A stretch of 64,000 nucleotides of DNA, taken from positions 1-64,000 of the forward strand of contig CAWAHE010000026.1 in the NCBI GenBank assembly GCA_963781775.1, read 5' to 3'. Positions 57,781-64,000 of the stretch are shown one piece after another (the first letter of the stretch is position 1; the number at the start of each line of letters is the position of its first letter). Source of the DNA: CAVSRC01 sp963781775 (lineage in GTDB: Bacteria > Pseudomonadota > Alphaproteobacteria > Rhizobiales > Kaistiaceae). The notes beneath the pieces were generated by a model. It ran no database searches, had not been told where the DNA came from, and worked only from the letters and a program-made list of their open reading frames with translations. The position numbers and the translations under genes are program-made.

Positions 57781-60700
57781 GTGCACGACAATAATGTCGT
57801 CGGTAGCGTCTCGGGCAACGGCTACGGCGACGGCGCCTCGTATAACAGCGTGTTCGGCGACTTCTCCGGCAACGATGTCGGCGGTTCGGGCAACACGGCG
57901 ATCGGCCTCGGCGTCGGCAACTCGATCCACAGCAGCAACAACACGGCCATCGGCGTGCTCTCCGGCAACGTCGTCTTTGGCGACAACAACACCGCCATCG
58001 GCGTCGGCTCCGGCAACTTCATCGGGACGCCGGCCAACGAGCGCTACAACAACGTCGCGATCGGCACGTTCTCCGGCAACTTCGTCGACGGCGACAACAA
58101 CATCGCGACCGGCCTGCTCTCCGGCAATTTCATAACGGGCGACAGCAATCAGGCGTCAGGCACGGGGTCTGGCAATTTCATTGACGGCAGCAACAACATC
58201 GCGTCCGGCGTCTTCTCCGGCAATGGTGTCAGCGGCGACAGTAACGTCGCTACCGGCACTGGCGTCGGCAACCTGGTCGGCGGCAACAACAACCAGTCGA
58301 GCGGCTTCGTCTCCGGCAACTTCATCGACGGCAGCAACAACATCGCCTCTGGCGCGTTCTCCGGCAACGGCGTTTCCGGCGATGGCAACCAGGCGTCGGG
58401 CACGGGCTCGGGGAACTTGATCGACGGCAGCGGCAACGTCGCGACCGGCACTGGCGTCGGCAACCTGGTCGGCGGCAACAACAACCAGTCGAGCGGCTTC
58501 GTCTCCGGCAACTTCATCGACGGCAGCAACAACATCGCCTCTGGCGCGTTCTCCGGCAACGGCGTTTCCGGCGATGGCAACCAGGCGTCGGGCACGGGCT
58601 CGGGGAACTTGATCGACGGCAGCGGCAACGTCGCGACCGGCACTGGCGTCGGCAACCTGGTCGGCGGCAACAACAACCAGTCGAGCGGCTTTGTCTCCGG
58701 CAACTTCATCGACGGCAGCAACAACATCGCCTCTGGCGCGTTCTCCGGCAACGGCGTTTCCGGCGATGGCAACCAGGCGTCGGGCACCGGGGTCGGCAAC
58801 ATTGTCTTCGGGAACGATAACCAGGCCGCCGGGGCATTCTCCGGCAACGGCGTCTTCGGCAACGGCAATCAGGCGAGCGGCGTAGGCTCCGGCAATCTCG
58901 TCGGGCTGCCGGGCAGCAACAGCAACAACAACATCGTCATCGGCAATTTCTCCGGCAATGGCGTCTTCGGCGACAGCAACAAGGCCATTGGCGACGGCTC
59001 GGGCAACGGTGTTGTCGGCGACAACAACAAGGTGTTCGGGGATTACGCGGGCAACGTCGTGGTCGGCGACCGCAACAGCGCCAATTCCTTCGCATCCGGT
59101 AATTTCGTCTTTGGCAACGACAACAACGTCACCGGCACCGGTTCCGGCAATGTCGTGGTCGGCGATCGGAACGCGGCCAATGGCGACGGTTCCGGAAATC
59201 TGGTGTTTGGGTCCGACAACCAGACGTCGGGCACGGGCTCGGGCAACGTCGTCATCGGAGATGGCAACCAGTCGAGCGGCACCGGTGTGGGCAACTTTGT
59301 CCTTGGGGCCAACAATCAGGCGTCCGGTGCTTTCACCGGTAACGGCGTCATTGGCGCGAACAATCAGGCCAGCGGCTTCGGCTCCGGCAATCTGGTCGCC
59401 GGCCTCAACAACCAGACCTCCGGCGATTTCACCGGCAACGGCGTTGTCGGCGTCAACAACCAGTCGTCGGGGGCCTTCTCAGGCAATGGCGTGATTGGCG
59501 CCAACAACCAGACCAGTGGCTTCGCCTCGGGCAATTTCGTGCTCGGCGCCAACAACCAGTCAAGCGGCGCCGACTGCGGCAACGGCGTGGTCGGCACCAA
59601 CAATCAGGCAAGCGGCAAGGATTGCGGCAACGTCGTCATCGGCGACAACAACCAGACCAGCGGCGAGGGCACCGGCAACTTCGTCTTCGGCGCCAACAAT
59701 CAGTCGAGCGGCGAGGACAGCGGCAACTTTGTCGCTGGTCTTGGCAACCAGGCGAGCGGCTTCGGCTCGGGCAACTTCGTCGCCGGGATCAACAACCAGG
59801 CGTCAGGCGATTTCTCGGGCAACGGCGTGCTCGGCATCAACAACCAGGCCTCAGGCGCCTTCTCCGGTAACGGCGTGATCGGGATCGGCAACCAGGCGAG
59901 CGGCACCAACGCCGGCAACGCCGTCATCGGCTTCAACAACCAGTCGAGCGGCAACGACGTCGGCAATTTCGTGCTCGGCGCCAACAACCAGTCGAGCGGC
60001 GCCGACTGTGGCAATGGTGTTGTCGGCACCAACAATCAGGCGAGCGGCAAGGATTGCGGCAACGTCGTCATCGGCGACAACAACCAGACCAGCGGCGAGG
60101 GGACCGGCAACTTCGTCATTGGTGCCAACAATCAATCGAGCGGCGAAGACAGCGGCAATTTCGTCGCCGGCCTCGGCAACCAGGCGAGCGGCTTCGGCTC
60201 AGGCAATTTCGTCGCCGGCATCAACAATCAGGTGTCGGGCGATTTCTCGGGCAACGGCGTCGTCGGCGCCGGCAATCAGGCCAGCGGCTTCGGCTCGGGC
60301 AACGTCGTGTTCGGCATCAACAATCAGGCCAGCGGCGAAGATACCGGCAACTTTGTGTTCGGCACCGACAATCAGGCGAGCGGCGTCCAGTCCGGTAACG
60401 GCGTGGTTGGCGAGAACAATCAGGCCAGCGGTGCGCTCGTCGGCAACGACGTCATCGGCTACGACAACCAGGCGTCCGGAATCGACTCGGGTGTCGGAAT
60501 CCGCGGAAGCAACAACCAGGCGAGCGGAAACGGCGTTGGAAATGGCGTCACGGGTAACGACAACCAGGCCAGCGGCAATAACGTCGGGAACAACCTGCTA
60601 GGCTACGGCAACGTCGCCTCCGGCGTTAGCTCCGGCAACAATGTCCTCGGATCGAACAACGTTGCCATGGGCTACAACGCAGGCAACGACCTCGGCGATG

Positions 60701-61386
60701 CCGGCTGCAGCGATTTCATCAATGGTTGCGGCGGGTACAACAATGTCGCCATCGGCACCAATGCCGGCAATTTGTCCGGTGCGCCCAGCACGTTCTATGA
60801 CACCATTGCGATTGGCCACAACGCCCAGATCGACACCACCTATGGGCAGCCCACCGCCGGCATCGCAATCGGCACGAACACCATGGTTCAGATGGCCGGC
60901 GGCACGGCGATCGGATCAGGCGTCGATGGCAGCGGCAACATCGTCGGAGCGCAGTCGACCCTTATCAATCAGGTCGTGCTCGGCACGCAGTACAACACTT
61001 ACACGACGCCGGGCATCACATCGGATTTCAGCAGGTCGCGGCAATCGGGCGCGATCGAGTTGGTGACCTCCGACGCGAACGGGAACCTCGCAACCGACGG
61101 CGGCGACATTATCCGGTCAATCGATCAGAACACCTCTGGCATCGCGCTCGCGATGTCGATGCACAATCCGGATCTCGTCGGTCCGGAAACCTTCGGCATC
61201 GCCGCCAACTGGGGCACTTTCGGAAGTGCCTATGGCCTCAGCGTGTCCGCCATGGGCGTGTTCGGCCACGATGTGTTCGCCGAGGGCGATCGGCTAGCGT
61301 TCTCCGGTGGCATGGGCGTTGGCCTTGCCTATGGAACCGGTCAGACGGTCGGCGGCGCTCATATCGGCATCCAGTGGACGCGGTAG
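57781..61386 (+). CDS. Giant 16-residue-repeat YadA-like adhesin, main open frame
   Basis: 1201 aa. Residues roughly 1-970 consist of about sixty 16-residue repeats of the form N-N-Q-A-S-G-x-x-S-G-N-x-V-x-G-x, made of two N-x-(A/V)-x-G half-turns, similar to the YadA head beta-roll. DNA repeats of 192 bp (58261-58790) and a 432-bp duplication underlie some of them. The C-terminus (about 1110-1201) has a short helix (G-I-A-L-A-M-S-M) then four amphipathic strands (F-G-I-A-A-N-W-G-T-F, Y-G-L-S-V-S-A-M-G-V-F, L-A-F-S-G-G-M-G-V-G-L-A-Y-G, A-H-I-G-I-Q-W) like a trimeric autotransporter anchor. As read it starts at GTG without a signal peptide. Confidence 0.8.
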   Translation: MHDNNVVGSVSGNGYGDGASYNSVFGDFSGNDVGGSGNTAIGLGVGNSIHSSNNTAIGVLSGNVVFGDNNTAIGVGSGNFIGTPANERYNNVAIGTFSGNFVDGDNNIATGLLSGNFITGDSNQASGTGSGNFIDGSNNIASGVFSGNGVSGDSNVATGTGVGNLVGGNNNQSSGFVSGNFIDGSNNIASGAFSGNGVSGDGNQASGTGSGNLIDGSGNVATGTGVGNLVGGNNNQSSGFVSGNFIDGSNNIASGAFSGNGVSGDGNQASGTGSGNLIDGSGNVATGTGVGNLVGGNNNQSSGFVSGNFIDGSNNIASGAFSGNGVSGDGNQASGTGVGNIVFGNDNQAAGAFSGNGVFGNGNQASGVGSGNLVGLPGSNSNNNIVIGNFSGNGVFGDSNKAIGDGSGNGVVGDNNKVFGDYAGNVVVGDRNSANSFASGNFVFGNDNNVTGTGSGNVVVGDRNAANGDGSGNLVFGSDNQTSGTGSGNVVIGDGNQSSGTGVGNFVLGANNQASGAFTGNGVIGANNQASGFGSGNLVAGLNNQTSGDFTGNGVVGVNNQSSGAFSGNGVIGANNQTSGFASGNFVLGANNQSSGADCGNGVVGTNNQASGKDCGNVVIGDNNQTSGEGTGNFVFGANNQSSGEDSGNFVAGLGNQASGFGSGNFVAGINNQASGDFSGNGVLGINNQASGAFSGNGVIGIGNQASGTNAGNAVIGFNNQSSGNDVGNFVLGANNQSSGADCGNGVVGTNNQASGKDCGNVVIGDNNQTSGEGTGNFVIGANNQSSGEDSGNFVAGLGNQASGFGSGNFVAGINNQVSGDFSGNGVVGAGNQASGFGSGNVVFGINNQASGEDTGNFVFGTDNQASGVQSGNGVVGENNQASGALVGNDVIGYDNQASGIDSGVGIRGSNNQASGNGVGNGVTGNDNQASGNNVGNNLLGYGNVASGVSSGNNVLGSNNVAMGYNAGNDLGDAGCSDFINGCGGYNNVAIGTNAGNLSGAPSTFYDTIAIGHNAQIDTTYGQPTAGIAIGTNTMVQMAGGTAIGSGVDGSGNIVGAQSTLINQVVLGTQYNTYTTPGITSDFSRSRQSGAIELVTSDANGNLATDGGDIIRSIDQNTSGIALAMSMHNPDLVGPETFGIAANWGTFGSAYGLSVSAMGVFGHDVFAEGDRLAFSGGMGVGLAYGTGQTVGGAHIGIQWTR
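58261..58790 (+). repeat. 192-bp tandem repeats (about 2.8 copies)
   Basis: A unit beginning GGCGTCGGCAACCTGGTCGG recurs at 58261, 58453 and 58645, exactly 192 bp apart, with near-perfect identity. 192 bp is 64 residues, or four 16-residue repeats. The third copy ends near 58790. The near identity points to recent expansion by unequal recombination or slippage. Confidence 0.85.
59539..60290 (+). repeat. 432-bp segmental duplication in the adhesin
   Basis: The stretch starting GTGCTCGGCGCCAACAACCAG at 59539 is repeated at 59971, 432 bp (9 x 48 bp) later, including the unusual D-C-G repeats (G-A-D-C-G-N and G-K-D-C-G-N) that occur nowhere else in the protein. Copies differ at a few synonymous and conservative sites, so this copy event is older than the 192-bp repeats. 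Confidence 0.8.
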
Positions 61387-61422
61387 GGGTCGCGCGATGC
61401 TCGATCAGGATGCAGGCTAGAA

Positions 61423-62817
61423 ATGCTGCAACGGGTCCGAGACACCAATCGAATGGATCGGGCGGAGCCGTCGATCTGGCCCGATGAGCCGAGCGCGTAT
61501 GAAGACGACCGCTGGGACAGCGACGTGTCCCGCAGCGCCAAGCGGCGCATGCGACGCCAGCGCCTTGTCCGCCGCATCACAACCGGCGTTACCTTCGTTG
61601 TCACACTGACGATCATCTCCGCCGCCGTGTATTTGGCGGGGCGCAGCGGCATGATCGATACCCTCCTCGCCGAACTGCAAGCGGCCGGCCGATCGACGTC
61701 TTCGGACGGGCTGATCGGTCCAGCGGCAGCGCAGGCCACGCCGGCAACCGCGGAGGCCGCACCGACGACAGTTCCGCAGGCGGCGCCATCGGCCATCAGG
61801 GCGGCGCCATCGGCCACCCAGACCGCACAGCAGCCGCAACCGGCTGCGCCGCAGCAACCGCCGACCCAGGCCCAGGTCGCAGCGCGGGCCATGCCCGACG
61901 TTCAGGGCCTCGCGATGCTTGTCCGCACTTCAATCGTTGCGCTTCACCAGGCCAATGTCACCGGCAACTACGCCGTTCTCCGCGAAATCGCGGCGCCGGG
62001 ATTCCAGCAGGCGAACAGCCCTGCAGCCTTGAGCGCCGCGTTCGCCGACCTGCGCGGCCGCAACATCGACCTCGCTCAGGTGACGGTGGTCAATCCGACG
62101 CTTGAGACCAGGCCCGTGCTCAACCAGCAGGGTCTTCTGCGGCTGGCGGGGTTCTTCCCGGCCGGCGCCGAGCGCGTGAACTTCGATCTCGTTTTCCAGC
62201 TCGTTGGTGGAAACTGGAAGCTGTTTGGGATTGGTGCCTTCCCCCCAAAGGACTCGGCGCCTCCGGCGGGCAAGAAGACGGCCAGCGCCGGCAAGGCGAA
62301 AGCCGCTGCACGCTCGATGCCGGATGATGCGACCCTGGTGACCCTCATCCGCGGCGCGGTCATCGGGCTCAACCAAGCGAATATCACCGGCGACTACTCG
62401 GTTTTGCGTGACATTTCGGCGCCCGGGTTCCGCAGCGCCAACAGCCTCGACCGGCTCGCCGAAATATTTTCGGACTTGCGGGGCCGTCATCTTGATCTGT
62501 CGCCGGTGGCGGTGATCGATCCAAGGCTGTTCCGTGCCGCGGCGATCGACGCCAAAGGCTTTCTGCGTCTCACCGGATACTTCCCGAGCCGGCCGGAGCA
62601 GGTGAATTTCGACCTCGCATTCGAGTACGGCGAAGGGCAATGGCAACTCTTTGGAATTGGCGTCAACACCAGTCGCGAAGAGCCGGTTGCCGCCAAGGAA
62701 GGCGCGCCCGCGGCTGCGCCGGCAGTTGTCCAAAAGGCCGCTGCGCAGAACGGCGCGAAGGCCGTCCCGGCCGCTCCTGCTGAGCCGCCGGCTCCGCGCC
62801 CGCGCCCGCATAGCTAG
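61423..62817 (+). CDS. Membrane-anchored protein with a tandem duplicated domain
   Basis: 464 aa. A basic cytoplasmic head (R-R-M-R-R-Q-R-L-V-R-R) precedes a transmembrane helix (about 52-72) and an Ala/Pro/Gln-rich linker. Two homologous domains follow, about 165-275 and 310-415, sharing N-(V/I)-T-G-(N/D)-Y-x-V-L-R-(E/D)-I-x-A-P-G-F, F-x-D-L-R-G-R, and V-N-F-D-L-x-F..G-x-W-(K/Q)-L-F-G-I-G. The fold may be NTF2-like. No name is known to me. The gene follows the adhesin by 37 bases and probably works with it. Confidence 0.78.
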   Translation: MLQRVRDTNRMDRAEPSIWPDEPSAYEDDRWDSDVSRSAKRRMRRQRLVRRITTGVTFVVTLTIISAAVYLAGRSGMIDTLLAELQAAGRSTSSDGLIGPAAAQATPATAEAAPTTVPQAAPSAIRAAPSATQTAQQPQPAAPQQPPTQAQVAARAMPDVQGLAMLVRTSIVALHQANVTGNYAVLREIAAPGFQQANSPAALSAAFADLRGRNIDLAQVTVVNPTLETRPVLNQQGLLRLAGFFPAGAERVNFDLVFQLVGGNWKLFGIGAFPPKDSAPPAGKKTASAGKAKAAARSMPDDATLVTLIRGAVIGLNQANITGDYSVLRDISAPGFRSANSLDRLAEIFSDLRGRHLDLSPVAVIDPRLFRAAAIDAKGFLRLTGYFPSRPEQVNFDLAFEYGEGQWQLFGIGVNTSREEPVAAKEGAPAAAPAVVQKAAAQNGAKAVPAAPAEPPAPRPRPHS

Positions 62818-62892
62818 TTCGCAACGCAGCGACGGCGGCTTCCTCCGCAAAGCGGCTGCACGATGTGGCAGAGCGTCGACGTTCGCTACCGC

Positions 62893-63369
62893 TCAATTGC
62901 TCGCTTTCTGGGCGGTTTGCTTCAGCGTCTCCTTGTCGACGTAGTTCAATTCGTCGATCAGGATGTCCTTGACGAGATCGGTGCCGAGTCTCTTGTTGAC
63001 GGCGTCCTTGATGGCGGCGGTGATGTCGTCGAGATTGTATTTCGACATGTGGTCGAACTCGACCTTTCCGTCGGTGTAGATGTGGCGGAAGGCCTCGTCG
63101 ATGACGAACGGTTGCGGGTCCATCGGGAAGTCGTGCAGGGCCTGGGCGTCCGCCGTGAAGACCACCTTGGCAACGACGTAGCCGCGCAACTTGCCGTCCG
63201 AGATCATCGGCACCGTGATCGCCGCGGGGTGTCGGGACTCGATCCCTTCCAGCTTCTTCTCGCTGCGCACGACCGCAACGGTCGCGCCGGTGTCCCAGGT
63301 GGCGGCCGAATAAGCCGCGCCCAGCGCGACAAGCGAGCCCCAGGCGCCCAGAGCGATCGTCTTCAGCAT
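62893..63369 (-). CDS. Conserved hypothetical, membrane-anchored
   Basis: 158 aa with an N-terminal hydrophobic segment (about 3-22). The rest has I-S-D-G-K-L-R-G-Y-V-V-A-K-V-V-F-T and a C-terminal helical region with D-I-T-A-A-I-K-D-A-V-N-K-R-L-G-T-D-L-V-K-D-I, which recalls FliL-like basal-body proteins, though this is weak. Starts 5 bases after the gene upstream on the same strand, so they are co-transcribed. Confidence 0.65.
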   Translation of the reverse strand: MLKTIALGAWGSLVALGAAYSAATWDTGATVAVVRSEKKLEGIESRHPAAITVPMISDGKLRGYVVAKVVFTADAQALHDFPMDPQPFVIDEAFRHIYTDGKVEFDHMSKYNLDDITAAIKDAVNKRLGTDLVKDILIDELNYVDKETLKQTAQKASN

Positions 63370-63373
63370 CGGG

Positions 63374-63850
63374 TCAGGCTCTCATCGACCGGCGGGGCGT
63401 TGTCTGGCCGTAGGTTCCGTCCGAATCCGCCTCGTGCAACACGCCGACCATCATGTCCGAAAGTTCCCGGCTCGCCGCCAGGTGAAGCGACAACAGCCGC
63501 TGGTTCGCGGTCAGCGTGTCGTTGAGCGAGCGCAGCCGGGGCGCCAGCGCGGCATCGCCGCCGATCGGCAGGGTCCGCACCAGGCGGGTCAGTTCGAGCA
63601 GGCTCTGGCTCTTCCGCCGGTTGATGTCGGCGAAGTCGATCGGGCCGTGGCTCTCGAGCGCGGCCATTTCCGCGCCGACGGTTTCTTCGAGACGGCCGAT
63701 CGCGGCGGCGATGGCGGTGACAACCGCCGCGGGCGGCTTGCTCTCGACCTTGGCGCGCGCTTGCGGACGCGCCGGCAGATAGGTGCCGATATTGAGTTCC
63801 GGTGCGTGGCTTGCAGGAGCAGGAAATGGCGACGTGTTATCGGTTGGCAC
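63374..63850 (-). CDS. Hypothetical protein, possibly FlgN-like
   Basis: 158 aa. An Ala/Pro-rich head is followed by helices with E-E-T-V-G-A-E-M-A-A-L, D-F-A-D-I-N-R-R-K-S-Q-S-L-L-E-L-T-R and L-N-D-T-L-T-A-N-Q-R-L-L-S-L-H-L. The I-N-x-R-K-S-x-x-L-L-E-L-x-R phrase resembles rhizobial FlgN-type flagellar chaperones. The evidence is limited to that pattern and the helical content. Confidence 0.6.
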   Translation of the reverse strand: MPTDNTSPFPAPASHAPELNIGTYLPARPQARAKVESKPPAAVVTAIAAAIGRLEETVGAEMAALESHGPIDFADINRRKSQSLLELTRLVRTLPIGGDAALAPRLRSLNDTLTANQRLLSLHLAASRELSDMMVGVLHEADSDGTYGQTTPRRSMRA

Positions 63851-63866
63851 TTGTTGGTTCCCGGCG

Positions 63867-64000
63867 TCAGAGGACCGGGTCGGCCGGATCCGACCGCCCG
63901 TCGTCCATGCTCTTCAGCATGGCCCGTTCCATGGTTGTCGATAGCATTGCGGCTGCGGCAGGGGCTGGCGCTTCGCCTGCGTTGCGCGCCAAGGCCGAAC
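63867..64000 (-). CDS. C-terminal end of a gene running off the window
   Basis: On the minus strand a frame enters from the right edge and stops at 63867-63869. The visible tail reads A-M-L-S-T-T-M-E-R-A-M-L-K-S-M-D-D-G then D-P-V-L. It lies 17 bases upstream of the FlgN-like gene on the same strand, so the three genes are probably one operon. The tail alone does not identify the family. Confidence 0.5.
   Translation of the reverse strand, partial: SALARNAGEAPAPAAAAMLSTTMERAMLKSMDDGRSDPADPVL

Noticed and set aside
57781..60700. Repeats that could suggest a CRISPR array or satellite DNA
   Set aside because: The 48-bp period has no spacer/repeat alternation and keeps one reading frame with a protein-level pattern, so it is coding.

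Overview
The window reads as chromosome from a high-GC alphaproteobacterium, most likely a Hyphomicrobiales (Rhizobiales) member. The grounds are gene order (rpmH-rnpA-yidC-engB-argB-HAD nucleotidase; dapD near dapE; def-fmt-truA; SRP RNA-dnaX-ybaB), the alphaproteobacterial style of DnaX, a cyclase-TPR protein, DUF1127 and DUF1488 proteins, and intergenic palindromic repeats. No species can be named from sequence alone. There is one tRNA (Arg, ACG) and one SRP RNA; I saw no rRNA, CRISPR array, insertion sequence or phage.

Layout. 1-4345: a GH16 fragment, a phosphotransferase, an HD hydrolase and a class III cyclase-TolB-TPR protein. 4346-5754: a gene-poor stretch with palindromic repeats and an AT-rich block. 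5755-8631: small conserved proteins, then a HIT protein and a frameshifted nudC on the minus strand. 8760-16111: SRP RNA, dnaX, ybaB and recR; between ybaB and recR lies a cargo of SDR, cupin, glycosyltransferase, AlgD-like dehydrogenase and a DsbA-like protein. 16121-21543: GFA, DUF924, EthD, RmuC, a small secreted protein, DUF1127 and a LuxR regulator. 21597-24289: def, a glycine-zipper lipoprotein, fmt, truA. 24644-29231: membrane and stress proteins, dapE, two DUF805 proteins, dapD. 29289-30433: a TetR/SnoaL divergon with palindromic operators. 30475-35363: nucleotidase, argB, engB, yidC, rnpA, rpmH. 35524-38687: a disulfide-less flavoprotein, a sensor kinase, tRNA-Arg.

The second half is accessory and catabolic. 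38963-46170 is a LacI-controlled sugar ABC operon with a GH63-like hydrolase and a PIG-L deacetylase broken by one frameshift. 46174-53070 (minus strand) is an M81 metallopeptidase with a complete dipeptide-type ABC transporter. 53190-55269 encodes a two-subunit flavin (GMC) dehydrogenase. 55501-62817 is a surface module: a FecR-domain secreted protein interrupted by an in-frame TAG, a very large 16-residue-repeat trimeric-autotransporter-like adhesin whose N-terminal part is broken by several frameshifts, and a membrane-anchored protein with a tandemly duplicated domain. The right edge carries two or three small genes that may belong to a flagellar locus.

The most unusual items are the repeat adhesin and its damaged neighbours, the pyridine-nucleotide oxidoreductase that has lost both redox cysteines, and the two perfect-palindrome regulatory sites. 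Coordinates of starts are my choice where several are possible.
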